NCBI GenBank assembly: GCA_934632155.1
Contig: CAKTXZ010000001.1
Coordinates: 62,001-126,000 of the forward strand
DNA length: 64,000 bases
Source: an uncultured Clostridia bacterium
Lineage (GTDB): Bacteria; Bacillota; Clostridia; Christensenellales; Aristaeellaceae
Reading direction: 5' to 3'
The notes under the pieces are model-generated. The model saw nothing but the letters and a program-made list of their open reading frames with translations. It was not told where the DNA came from and ran no database searches. The translations under genes and the position numbers were made by a program. This document shows, in pieces, positions 8,910 through 17,139 of this stretch (its first letter is position 1; every line of letters starts with the position of its first letter).

Positions 8910-8957
8910 CCCGCCCCGCCGCTTGCCAACGTGCATTGGAAACGTGGGGGCGGGTTT
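8910..8957 (+). terminator. Hairpin between rpmH and rnpA (attenuator or terminator)
   Basis: Perfect 8-bp arms CCCGCCCC (8910-8917) and GGGGCGGG (8947-8954) followed by TTTG. With its short U-tract it probably lowers read-through from the highly expressed rpmH into rnpA rather than fully stopping it. Confidence 0.5.
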
Positions 8958-8988
8958 GCTTATATAGCGGCGAAGGTGGAGGAAGCGG

Positions 8989-9327
8989 ATGGAACAGCAG
9001 TATCGGCTGAAAAAGAACGGCCAGTTCCGCTATGTATACCGCAAGGGAAAGGGCGCTGCCGCCCGTGAGATTGCGCTGGGCTTTGCGCGCGGCGCAAGGC
9101 TGCAGGTCGGCTTTGCGGTGGGCAAGAAGGTGGGCGGCGCAGTGACCAGAAACCGCGTAAAGCGCCGTCTGCGCGCCGCGTTCCGCGCCGAGCTGCCCAA
9201 GCTTCGCCGCGGGCTGTACGTCGTCACCGCGCGCGAGGCCGCCGCTGCGGCGGACTATCAGCGTCTGGCCGCTTCCCTGCGCTATTTGCTGCATAAGCAG
9301 CGCCTCTATCAGGACGATCAGCCGTGA
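8989..9327 (+). CDS. rnpA: Ribonuclease P protein component
   Basis: 112 residues, with the family core VGKKVGGAVTRNRVKRRLR (RNR motif about residues 49-60), KNGQFRYVYRKGK at the N-terminus and LYVVTAREAAA further on. It binds RNase P RNA and helps in 5' maturation of tRNA. Its stop TGA overlaps the GTG start of yidD. Length and position after rpmH are standard. Confidence 0.97.
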   Translation: MEQQYRLKKNGQFRYVYRKGKGAAAREIALGFARGARLQVGFAVGKKVGGAVTRNRVKRRLRAAFRAELPKLRRGLYVVTAREAAAAADYQRLAASLRYLLHKQRLYQDDQP

Positions 9328-9572
9328 AAAGCGCGCTGCTTTCCCTGATTCGCTTCTATCGTCGTCGGATAAGCCCCTGCAAACGCTCCTGCTGCCGATA
9401 TGTTCCCACCTGCTCGGAATATGCGCTGACGGCGATCGAACGCTTCGGCGCATGGCGGGGGGGCAGAATGGCCGTCAGGCGCATATTGCGCTGTAATCCT
9501 TTCTCCAAGGGCGGGTACGATCCCGTGCCCGACGCCATCAGCCCAGTCATTAGGAGGGACGAGAATCCTTGA
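9324..9572 (+). CDS. yidD: Membrane protein insertion efficiency factor YidD
   Basis: 82 residues with the diagnostic CRYVPTCSEYALTAIERFGAWRG segment (cysteines in PTCSEYA) and CNPFSKGGYDPVPD. It is a small membrane-associated protein that assists YidC-dependent insertion. GTG start overlaps the rnpA stop, and its own stop overlaps the TTG start of yidC. Confidence 0.96.
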   Translation: MKSALLSLIRFYRRRISPCKRSCCRYVPTCSEYALTAIERFGAWRGGRMAVRRILRCNPFSKGGYDPVPDAISPVIRRDENP

Positions 9573-10612
9573 GCGCCATTACCGATTTTTTGTATCAAGT
9601 GCTGTCGTTCATCAACGGCATTGTGGGAAACTACGGTGTATCCATCATTATCTTCACGTTTCTGATGCGTTTGGTGTGCATGCCCTTCGACTATCGCAGC
9701 CGCAAGGGAATGCGCAAGATGCAGCTGCTGCAGCCGGAGCTTGAGCGCCTGCAGAAAAAATACGCCAACGACAAGCAAAAGTATCAGCAGAAGCAGGCCG
9801 AGCTCATGCGCAAGGAGCATTACAACCCGCTCTCCGGCTGTTTGCCCCTGCTTCTGACATGGCCGCTGATGATCGCCATGTTCGCCGCCATGCGCTCCAT
9901 CGCCAACGAGCAGCTGGCGCTGCAGGCGTTCCGCTTCCTTGCGGGCGAGGATTCGCCCATCAAGCCCATGGATCAATTCCTCTGGATCAAAAATATTTGG
10001 ATGACCGATTCTCCCTTTGCCTCCGTCGCGCCGGACGCGCAGAGCCTGGGCTATCTGACGCGCGACGTGTGGCAAAAGGCCTATGCCATGCTCAACGAGG
10101 GGCAGCTGGCGGCGATTTCGCAAAGCCTGTCCGTGGTTCCCAACGCGACGCTGAGCTTTGCCGACGACGCTGCCATGAAGGCCAGCGTTGCCGGAATCGT
10201 CGAGGCGCTCAAGCATGTGGACGCTTATGCCGCCGCCGTGCAGCCTGTGCCCGGCTGGACGAATATCAACTTCATTCTCGGCTCCATCACCGTGTATGCG
10301 CAGTTTAACGGCCTGCTGATTATGCCGGCGCTGGCGGGCGTTACGCAGGTGCTCCAGACGAAGATCAACCCCCAGTCGCAGGGCGAGCAGAAGGTCGGCA
10401 ACGACCAGCAAAAGGGCATGACCGCTTTTATGAAGTATTTCTTCCCCATTCTGTCCGTCTGGTTCTGCCTGACGTCCAATGCCGGCTTCGCCGTGTATTG
10501 GGTCACGTCCAACGTTGTCGTTGCGCTTCAGGGGATCGTTATCACCAAGATGCTGGAAAAGCAGGGCGTCAAGAAGGCTGAAGCCGTTTCCGGAGAGGGG
10601 TCTGTGAAATAA
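9569..10612 (+). CDS. yidC: Membrane protein insertase YidC / Oxa1 family
   Basis: 347 residues, the length of Gram-positive YidC/SpoIIIJ proteins without the large periplasmic domain. The first helix, YGVSIIIFTFLMRLVCMPFDY, carries the conserved arginine; the cytoplasmic coiled loop follows (MQLLQPELERLQKKYANDKQKYQQKQAELMR), then four more membrane segments including SVWFCLTSNAGFAVYWVTSN. No lipobox is obvious. TTG start with AGGAGGG about eleven bases upstream, overlapping yidD. It inserts membrane proteins alone or with Sec. Confidence 0.96.
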   Translation: MSAITDFLYQVLSFINGIVGNYGVSIIIFTFLMRLVCMPFDYRSRKGMRKMQLLQPELERLQKKYANDKQKYQQKQAELMRKEHYNPLSGCLPLLLTWPLMIAMFAAMRSIANEQLALQAFRFLAGEDSPIKPMDQFLWIKNIWMTDSPFASVAPDAQSLGYLTRDVWQKAYAMLNEGQLAAISQSLSVVPNATLSFADDAAMKASVAGIVEALKHVDAYAAAVQPVPGWTNINFILGSITVYAQFNGLLIMPALAGVTQVLQTKINPQSQGEQKVGNDQQKGMTAFMKYFFPILSVWFCLTSNAGFAVYWVTSNVVVALQGIVITKMLEKQGVKKAEAVSGEGSVK

Positions 10613-11547
10613 TGAAAAGCTATGAAGTATCCGCCCGTACAATTGAAGAAGCAATCTCCAACGGATTAGAGCAGCTTGGCGTTTCAATCAGCGATGTAAC
10701 GGTCGATATTCTGGAGGAGGGCAGCAAGGGGCTCTTCGGCCTGTTCGGCTCACGTCCGGCGAAGGTTCGCCTGACGCTGAAGGAGGACGATGAGGAGGAA
10801 AGCGTAAAGGAAACCAAGGAAATTTTCGAAAATACGCTATCCGAGCAGCCTGCGCCCGAAAAGGCGAAGCCGGAAAGGGCGAAGCCCGCGCCGCAGCCCA
10901 AGCCCGCCGCCCCCAAAGCGGAAAGGAAGCCGGCGGAGGACGCCGCGCCGAATCCCGATAAGGCGGAAACGCCCGCTCCCCGGCCGCGCAAGCCGCGCGA
11001 AAAGAAGGAAAACCGGCAGCCGGACGCGCAGCCTGCCAAGGAAGCCGCGCCCGCGCGCGAGATTGTTCCCGCCGAGCAGGCGGATCGCGCAACGCCGGCC
11101 GGCCGTGCGCAGGAGTTTTTGCAGCAGCTGACGGAGCTGATGGGCGTGAAGGTCTCCGTGGCCGTTGCGACGGATGACGAGGGCAACGTGCGCGTGAATA
11201 TGGACGGCGATACGCTGGGCATTCTGATTGGCCGCCGCGGCGAGACGCTGGACGCGCTGCAGTACCTGACCAGCCTGCAGGTGAATAAGGGGCGGAACGA
11301 ATACACCCGCGTTACGCTGGATACCGAGGGCTATCGCGCCAAGCGCGAGGAAGCGCTGGTGCGGCTGGCGAACCGCATGGCGAACCGCTGCCAGAAGACG
11401 GGGCGCAAGGTTGCGCTCGAGCCGATGAATCCCTATGAGCGCCGCATTTTGCACAGCGCGCTGCAGAATCATCCGGCTGTGACCACGCATTCCGAGGGCG
11501 AGGAGCCCAATCGCCACGTCGTGATTACGCTCAAGCCGCAGGCATAA
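10612..11547 (+). CDS. jag: Jag/KhpB RNA-binding protein (SpoIIIJ-associated)
   Basis: 311 residues: Jag-N domain (about 1-55, ending SKGLFGLFGSRPAKVRL), an extended Pro/Lys/Ala/Glu-rich linker (about 75-155), a KH domain with GILIGRRGETLDALQYL (about 200-217) and a C-terminal R3H domain with NPYERRILHSAL and RHVVITLKP. It binds RNA and affects cell elongation and division in Firmicutes. ATG overlaps the yidC stop (TAATG). The expected downstream mnmE is absent; a strong terminator follows instead. Confidence 0.95.
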   Translation: MKSYEVSARTIEEAISNGLEQLGVSISDVTVDILEEGSKGLFGLFGSRPAKVRLTLKEDDEEESVKETKEIFENTLSEQPAPEKAKPERAKPAPQPKPAAPKAERKPAEDAAPNPDKAETPAPRPRKPREKKENRQPDAQPAKEAAPAREIVPAEQADRATPAGRAQEFLQQLTELMGVKVSVAVATDDEGNVRVNMDGDTLGILIGRRGETLDALQYLTSLQVNKGRNEYTRVTLDTEGYRAKREEALVRLANRMANRCQKTGRKVALEPMNPYERRILHSALQNHPAVTTHSEGEEPNRHVVITLKPQA

Positions 11548-11636
11548 TGGAAAGCGCGCTTTCGGGTGGAAGATGCGCATAAACGGAAGCTGCTTTAGCG
11601 GGCTTCAGAATTTCCCGAAAACGAGAATGACATGCG

Positions 11637-11673
11637 CGCCCCGGCCGGTATGAATTTGCGGCCGGGGCGTTTT
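11637..11673 (+). terminator. Rho-independent terminator after jag
   Basis: Perfect 11-bp stem with arms at 11637-11647 and 11659-11669, an 11-base loop and TTTT immediately after. It closes the rpmH-jag operon. The rest of 11548-11790 holds no gene that I can support. Confidence 0.85.
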
Positions 11674-11790
11674 GCGTATGCGCGCGATCGGCGCTTTCGG
11701 CGCGTTCCGTTTTCACCCAAGGGCGGCGGCTTGGCCGGGCGGCGCGGCGGCGTATATTCTGCATTTTTCCCATGCGCCTGTTTTCGCCGC

Positions 11791-11842
11791 TTGACACGTG
11801 GAGGGCGCTGTGATATATTTATGGATGTAAAATATTAACATC
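11791..11842 (+). promoter_or_regulatory. Consensus promoter with a palindrome at the start site
   Basis: TTGACA (11791-11796), 17-bp spacer, TATATT (11814-11819). An inverted repeat GATGT/ACATC with a 9-base AT-rich centre spans 11824-11842, where transcription should begin, and could be an operator. It serves the SH3-domain gene at 11888. Confidence 0.7.
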
Positions 11843-11887
11843 TCAGGCGATGAATACTTGCGCTGGAAGAAAGGGAGGAAGATAAAG

Positions 11888-12892
11888 ATGGAGCATACCC
11901 TGAAAAGATGGGCGATTCTGCTGCTGTGCTTGGCGCTGCTCCTGCCGGCTTCGAATGCGCTGGCATTGACGCAAAAGGAGATTGATGAACGCCGAAGCGA
12001 CGAGGCGATTCTGCTTCAGGACCAAGTTCTGCTGCGACTCGGCGTGGCGGAGTATGCTTCGGAGACGGCGGTACAGGATGCAGGCGGCAATTTCACCGGG
12101 TATCTGTATCTTGGCTTTGAGCAGTACGGCTCCGCATGGCTTCCGGCTGACATTATAACGATGGATATTCAACCGATGACCGATCAGGCGGCGCTGCTTG
12201 ACTACGAATCGCTGTGCAAAGCGGCGTACGCCCACCTGAGCGACTGGGCGCAGGATGGTTATTTGACCTTCCCGGAGGTCGAGGACGCGGCAGACGGCCT
12301 GCAGCCGGGGCTGCGCTTCGGCCAAGAAGAGGACATGATCGCGGTAAAGTCCGCCCCAAACGGCTATTTCTATCAGGGCGTGCCGGTGTATTTCGTGTAT
12401 GGCGACGATGGAGGCGTCATTGATCATACGGTTGCGCTGTTCATGCACATCTGGTCTGACAAAAAGCCGGTCGTCGGATATGACGATCAGTATTTCTACG
12501 CCTGTACGCTGCTGCTTCGCGACCCGTATCAGGTGAGCAGCTTTTTGCCCTACTTCCGCGACGGCGCGTACGAGCCGGGCAATGCGCTGGCCGATTGGCT
12601 GGCGTTCAACGGCGCGGACATGAGCGTTGTGATGAGCGCCGAGGACGCGCAGGAGGAAGCGGCGGACGATGGGCAGACGGAAGCTGCGGCGATTCGGCGG
12701 GTCAAGATACGCGATGAGGGAGCGGTAAACGTGCGCCAGAGCAGCAGCGCGGAGAGCGAAAAGGTCGGTACGGCGCAGGCGGGGAAGATCTATCAGTGCC
12801 TGAGCGTCGCCGAAAACGGCTGGTTCGAGATTCGACTGGAAAACGGCGCAAGGGGCTTTGTTTCGCCCAGAATGGCGACGCCTATTCAGTAA
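11888..12892 (+). CDS. Secreted protein with C-terminal SH3 domain
   Basis: 334 residues starting at ATG 11888 behind GGGAGG. Residues 1-27 form a signal peptide (KRWAILLLCLALLLPASNALA). The middle region (about 30-255) is an unrecognised acidic domain. After an Ala/Glu/Asp linker, residues about 265-334 form a bacterial SH3 domain (VKIRDEGAVNVRQSSSAESEKVG ... GWFEIRLENGARGFV). Such domains often bind peptidoglycan, so it is probably cell-wall associated. Its 3' end overlaps the remnant transposase gene on the other strand by seven bases. Confidence 0.8.
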   Translation: MEHTLKRWAILLLCLALLLPASNALALTQKEIDERRSDEAILLQDQVLLRLGVAEYASETAVQDAGGNFTGYLYLGFEQYGSAWLPADIITMDIQPMTDQAALLDYESLCKAAYAHLSDWAQDGYLTFPEVEDAADGLQPGLRFGQEEDMIAVKSAPNGYFYQGVPVYFVYGDDGGVIDHTVALFMHIWSDKKPVVGYDDQYFYACTLLLRDPYQVSSFLPYFRDGAYEPGNALADWLAFNGADMSVVMSAEDAQEEAADDGQTEAAAIRRVKIRDEGAVNVRQSSSAESEKVGTAQAGKIYQCLSVAENGWFEIRLENGARGFVSPRMATPIQ

Positions 12893-13724
12893 AGGGTTGC
12901 CGCTTTTCTAAGGATGTTGAGGCTTTCAGGGGCGTGGTTCATGCGAACAGAGGACGCATCTTCCCTGAAAACCACATCCAACATCCCGTGCGGCTGGTTT
13001 TCAATCGACCAATGACCGCGCGGGCATTTTGCCACCAGCGCCGCGTCAACAGCGCGTATAGACGAAATATAGCGGCGGGTATATTTGTTCTTCGTGACTG
13101 CGTCCGGTTTCCCTTCGGTGTCTTTTCTCTTCTCGCGAGTACATTCGTAGCGAACCAATGTATGCATATCTCTCCATTCATCGGTGACGCCTTTCCATTC
13201 CGGACAGGCGTATATCGGTGCGCCCCTTCGCTCAATGCGGCCATGCGCCTTTTCGCATCCGCTATCCCATTGATTTACGATCGTCGCTGCTTCCTGCCCT
13301 GCATCGATGCCGTCCATATATTCGCGGATCCCTTCATTCAGCGCAGACTGATTCCCCTTCACCGCCGGGAGACAATCCGCCTCCTTGTTCCGGATGGCTT
13401 TCGCCCCCGCATATTGTCTTCCCATTGATGCTGATTGGACTCGCTCCCGCCCCGCTATGCGGTGCTTTTGCCCATGCCCGGCAGAATTTCTCTACCTCCT
13501 TGGGCTCCGACGTCCGCAGCGCTCGCTCATACGTCGCATACGATGGCGCCCCGTTCTTCTCCGAGCATCGCCATTTCGTCGATATCCTCTATCCCACACA
13601 TGACGCCACATGGGAGCATAAACAGGATATCCGTTAACTTGTGCCGCAGACTGCCCCACTGACGCCTCTTGTCTTTTATCTCCGCCAGCCCGGACAGTAA
13701 TTCACCTGCCTCTATCCGCTTCAT
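12886..13724 (-). pseudogene. Decayed ISAs1-family transposase
   Basis: Three blocks in different frames, read on the minus strand, match an ISAs1-type DDE transposase. Block 1 (13724 down to about 13530) is the N-terminal domain (RRQWGSLRHKLTDILFML ... GIEDIDEMAMLGE). Block 2 (about 13560-13430) carries YATYERALRTSEPKEVEKF and ISINGKTICG, where the IDGKT aspartate has become Asn. Block 3 (from about 13425) has VKGNQSALNEGIREY, HGRIERR and a C-terminal part RGHWSIENQPHGMLDVVFRED. At least two frameshifts are present, and the total of about 280 codons is shorter than the usual 370, so an internal deletion is likely. No terminal repeats were found. Confidence 0.85.
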
Positions 13725-13928
13725 TCAGCTCACCTCGCTGAATATTTCGTATCCCTTTGCGCTTTATCTTTTTGGTCAACAAAATACGAATGCGCGCGCA
13801 TCCGTTCTCTCTTTGCGCAAATGATGTTGCCATGGAAAACGCGTGCCCGCCCAGGCGCAAGGGCCGCTTGGGGAGCGGGCGTGCGTTCTCGGCAGCATCC
13901 GAAGGAACCGGCATGCGCGAACGCACAG

Positions 13929-13970
13929 AAAAGCGCTCCGGCTCAAGGCGGCGGCCCGTGCTCGGAGCGC
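13929..13970 (-). terminator. Terminator after the nucleotidyltransferase gene
   Basis: Perfect 8-bp arms GCGCTCCG (13933-13940) and CGGAGCGC (13963-13970); on the minus strand TTTT follows directly. It sits about 75 bases after the stop of the minus-strand gene at 14047. The remainder of 13725-14046 shows no gene. Confidence 0.65.
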
Positions 13971-14046
13971 ATGCGTTTCGTTTCTGTTTATGCGGGCGGC
14001 TGCGGCGTGGGCGCGGAAAAGCGCCCGCCATTGCCCGAAGACGGGG

Positions 14047-14964
14047 CTACGCCTGCCAGAGCGCGTCGGGATAAATCCCCGCCTGCTTTTTGGCGGCGAT
14101 GGAGGCCTTGAGCGCCGGCATGTCGTCGTGATAGGTTACGCCGTGCCACTTTTCCGTGACGGGCAGCACACGCACGCGCGCTTTCTCTTCGGCAATGAGC
14201 TGATTGGGAATCAGCGGCAGGAAGTATTCGCACTTGAGCGGGTTTTTCGGCAGATTCTCCTGCAGGAACGCGGCGAAGCGGCCTTCAATTTCTGAAAGAA
14301 TATCCGGCGTGAAGCCCCACAGGTTCATGGAAACGATCGTGCCGGCGGGCAGGAAGGTGAAGGTTTTGCCGTCGTCCTCGGTGAAGGCGGCGCCGCCCTC
14401 GCGCGGCTCGATATGCGTGCGCTCGGTAATGCCGGTCAGGTAGCGGCCGGTTGCGTCCAGTTGGCATACGCCGCGGGCGACGTGGCCGTTTTCCGTCAGC
14501 GTGTTTTCGACGCGATAGCCGACCATCGCGTATTCGTGGGCGGGATGGCCGGAAACCAGAAAGTCATGAATCTCTGCGAAGGCGGAGGGGCCGTAGAAAT
14601 CGTCCGCATTGATGACGGCAAAGGGCGCGTCAATCGCGGCCTTGGCGCACAGCACGGCATGCGCCGTTCCCCATGGCTTTACGCGCCCCTCGGGAATGCT
14701 GAAGCCGGCGGGCAGCATGTCAGGCCTTTGCTGGACGTAGATAAGGTCGACCTTGCCGCTCAGGCGCTTGCCCAGCGTATCGCGGAAGGCTTGCTCGTTT
14801 TCCGGCTTGACAATCAGGACGATTTGGTCAAACCCGGCGCGCAGCGCGTCATAAATGGAATAATCGATGATCCATTGCCCCTGAGCGTCTACGGGATCCA
14901 TCTGCTTGAGGCCGCCGTACCGGCTGCCGAGCCCGGCGGCCATAATGACCAGTTGCGTTTTCAT
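14047..14964 (-). CDS. Sugar nucleotidyltransferase (NTP_transferase family)
   Basis: 305 residues. The N-terminal VIMAAGLGSRYGGLKQMDPV is the nucleotide-binding signature of sugar-1-phosphate nucleotidyltransferases, and PFAVINADDFYG (about residue 110) holds the metal-binding aspartate pair. The rest (TFLPAGTIVSMNLWGFTPDIL) fits small bacterial NDP-sugar pyrophosphorylase-like proteins rather than full GalU or RmlA. It would make an NDP-sugar for envelope polysaccharide; the sugar is unknown. It has its own promoter and terminator, so it is monocistronic. Confidence 0.85.
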   Translation of the reverse strand: MKTQLVIMAAGLGSRYGGLKQMDPVDAQGQWIIDYSIYDALRAGFDQIVLIVKPENEQAFRDTLGKRLSGKVDLIYVQQRPDMLPAGFSIPEGRVKPWGTAHAVLCAKAAIDAPFAVINADDFYGPSAFAEIHDFLVSGHPAHEYAMVGYRVENTLTENGHVARGVCQLDATGRYLTGITERTHIEPREGGAAFTEDDGKTFTFLPAGTIVSMNLWGFTPDILSEIEGRFAAFLQENLPKNPLKCEYFLPLIPNQLIAEEKARVRVLPVTEKWHGVTYHDDMPALKASIAAKKQAGIYPDALWQA

Positions 14965-14999
14965 GAAAAAAAGCCTCCACTGTCAAAGATGATCAGTTT

Positions 15000-15028
15000 A
15001 TTATAATACGTTCCGGGCGCGTTGTCCA
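15000..15028 (-). promoter_or_regulatory. Promoter of the nucleotidyltransferase gene
   Basis: On the minus strand TGGACA (15028-15023), 17-bp spacer, TATAAT (15005-15000), about 36 bp before the ATG. Confidence 0.75.
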
Positions 15029-15097
15029 TGGCGGAAAACGCCGAAGCGGAAGGTTTTTAATCATCGATCCCGAAAGCGGAGGCGGCGCAGGCGCGCC

Positions 15098-15514
15098 TTA
15101 CGGCTCGCGGCGTTCGTCGCCCCACCAGCGCGGCAGAAGCTCGCGCAGGGCGACGGTTTCGCGCGTGGCGAAATCCGCCATGATCTGCATGTCCGCGTTT
15201 TTTTCGGACAGCCGCATCAGAAGCTCCCGGCACGCGCCGCAGGACATGCCGCTTCCGCCGCCGTAGGGCGGCTTGTCGCAAAAGGCGATCATGCGCCGGA
15301 CGACGGTTTGGCCGCTGCGCGGGCGCGTGTCCGGAATCGCCGCGCGCTCGGCGCACAGGTTCATCGCGCCGCTGGCGCTTTCGATGCAAAAGCCGGTGAA
15401 AATTTCACCGCTTTCACTTTCCGGCGCGCAGACTACAGGATGCGCATAGATGAAGGGGGACACGTCCGCGGGCACGTAGTGCGCCTTGGCGCGCTGATAG
15501 AGCGTTTGCCCAAT
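15098..15514 (-). CDS. cdd: Cytidine deaminase-like zinc enzyme, probable ATT start
   Basis: About 138 residues with the zinc-binding signature of homotetrameric cytidine deaminases: CAERAAI (about residue 62; Cys-Ala-Glu) and SCGACRELL (about residue 100; CxxC). FTGFCIESASGAMNL matches the substrate-binding NIENAS region, though with changes. It would deaminate cytidine or deoxycytidine for pyrimidine salvage. AGGAGG at 15523-15528 on the minus strand lies eight bases before an in-frame ATT at 15514, and no ATG, GTG or TTG is suitably placed, so ATT initiation is my best reading. An in-frame ATG at 15583 would overlap the upstream permease gene and leave the AGGAGG inside the gene. Last gene of the ABC exporter operon. 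Confidence 0.8.
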   Translation of the reverse strand: MGQTLYQRAKAHYVPADVSPFIYAHPVVCAPESESGEIFTGFCIESASGAMNLCAERAAIPDTRPRSGQTVVRRMIAFCDKPPYGGGSGMSCGACRELLMRLSEKNADMQIMADFATRETVALRELLPRWWGDERREP

Positions 15515-15540
15515 GTCCCGATCCTCCTGCCCTTGCCGTC

Positions 15541-17139
15541 CTAGAGCGCGGCGAAGATACGGCTGCCCTTCTTGCGCAGCCACGCATAGAGCAGCGCGCA
15601 GAGCAAAAGCGTGAGCAGGGCGTAGAGGCCCATGCAGGCCAAGGCGCTGACGGCGTTATTGGCCAGCAGATAGCCGGCCACGGGCAAAATTGCGTATAGG
15701 AAGCCGCCAAAGAGCGCGAGCGCGACGCTGCCGCTTTGCTTGATGGGCGTGATTTCGCTCGTCCATGACAGGTTCGGCATTTTCAGGCCGATCATAAGCC
15801 CCAGCAGCGATAGGAACAGCTCGTAGAGCGCCAGCGTCGCCAGCATCAGCAGCGCCTGCGGGACGGTGAAGGAATGCGCAAACAGCACGCAGACGAAGCA
15901 CAGCAGCATTGGCACGCCCGTCAACAGCCATTGCACGCTCAGCTTCGCCCGCATCACCTGCCATGGCGTAACGGGCAGCGATTGAAGAAGCCAGAGGCTC
16001 TTGCCCTCCAGCGAAACAGAGGGGGCGATGATGTCGTTCATGGAGGCGATCAGGCAGACGACGCCGCACAGAAGCAGCGCCGTGGCGTCCGGCGAAAAGC
16101 CGAGCTCCTGCTCGAGCGTCGCCAGCAGGCTTTGCCCGCGCAGCAGGAGCATTACGCCTGCGAGCGGAAGCAGCACAATGCCAAGGCCGCAATTGAGCAT
16201 ATAGGTCGGGCTGGCGATGAAACGGCGAAGCTCCTTGGACAGCAGCGCCGAGGCGATTGTGCCCTGCTTGGCCGTGCCGCGGCGGTAGACCCGCTTCTGC
16301 GTCGCGCCGGACGCGGTGGCGATTTTCAGGAAGCTGCGGGAAAGCAGCAGCCAGAGCAGCGCGAAGAGCGCCAGCACTGCGGCGGCAACGACGGCCATGG
16401 CCTTGCCGTCGCCGACGGCCACCATGCCAAGCAGGTAGACGGGGTAAGCGGCGTCCTTCACCGCCTGACCATAGACGACGGCGTTGAGCAGCAAATCGCT
16501 GACGAGCGTCTGCGCTTTGAAGCAGAAGAAGTAGTAGACGGCGATGCACACCAGCGAAATCAGCACGGTAATAAGGCTCTTGTTCTTGAGCCGCAGGCTG
16601 ATCTTCGCCACCACCCAGCCCAGCGCGCAGGAAAGGGTGAGCACGAAAATCGAAATCAGCGCGACCAGCAGCACGGAGCCGAGCACGACGTTCGCCGCCG
16701 CCGAGACCGTGCACCAGTATACCACGACCGCGGGCACGATCACAACGGAAGAATACATCAGCCCCATCAGGTACACGCTCAGCAGCCGGGAGACCATGAT
16801 CGTGCGCACAGGGATGGGCATGGAGAGGAGCAGGTCGTTATCCTTGGCCAGATACAGGGCGGAATAGGTGTTGAACACGCTGCCGAACGTGCCCAGCAGC
16901 ACGGCCAGCAGGCCGAGGAGCGCGAAATACATAAAATCCATGCCGGCAGCAGAAAGCGGGCCGCACAGCGTGATGGACAGCGCGGTGAACATGCCGCCCA
17001 GCACGCCGACCATGAGCAGCACGAACAGCGCGATGTAGGCGGCGGTCGACGCCCTGGAGCGCGCTTTGTTTTTCTTCGCGTCGTAGAAATAGCTGCGGTA
17101 AATCTCCAGCAGCTGCTTGTGCAGAAGCGTTTTTAGCAT
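15541..17139 (-). CDS. ABC exporter permease subunit
   Basis: 532 residues with about 12 hydrophobic segments, including AYIALFVLLMVGVLGGMFTALSI near the start, FVLTLSCALGWVVAKISLRL, YFFCFKAQTLVSDLLLNAVV and LALYELFLSLLGLMIGL. The pattern resembles large ABC-2-type permeases of Firmicutes that work with a single ATPase. Its ATG overlaps the end of the ATPase gene by seven bases, so the two are coupled. Substrate unknown; cell envelope or antimicrobial-peptide export are usual for the type. Confidence 0.85.
   Translation of the reverse strand: MLKTLLHKQLLEIYRSYFYDAKKNKARSRASTAAYIALFVLLMVGVLGGMFTALSITLCGPLSAAGMDFMYFALLGLLAVLLGTFGSVFNTYSALYLAKDNDLLLSMPIPVRTIMVSRLLSVYLMGLMYSSVVIVPAVVVYWCTVSAAANVVLGSVLLVALISIFVLTLSCALGWVVAKISLRLKNKSLITVLISLVCIAVYYFFCFKAQTLVSDLLLNAVVYGQAVKDAAYPVYLLGMVAVGDGKAMAVVAAAVLALFALLWLLLSRSFLKIATASGATQKRVYRRGTAKQGTIASALLSKELRRFIASPTYMLNCGLGIVLLPLAGVMLLLRGQSLLATLEQELGFSPDATALLLCGVVCLIASMNDIIAPSVSLEGKSLWLLQSLPVTPWQVMRAKLSVQWLLTGVPMLLCFVCVLFAHSFTVPQALLMLATLALYELFLSLLGLMIGLKMPNLSWTSEITPIKQSGSVALALFGGFLYAILPVAGYLLANNAVSALACMGLYALLTLLLCALLYAWLRKKGSRIFAAL

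Noticed and set aside
15515..15583. ATG at 15583 as the start of the cytidine deaminase gene
   Set aside because: It would overlap the permease gene by over 40 bases and leave the strong AGGAGG inside the coding region.
15874..17136. 420-codon plus-strand frame opposite the ABC permease
   Set aside because: Composition (His, Gln, Arg-rich) and lack of ribosome-binding site mark it as a shadow of the permease gene.
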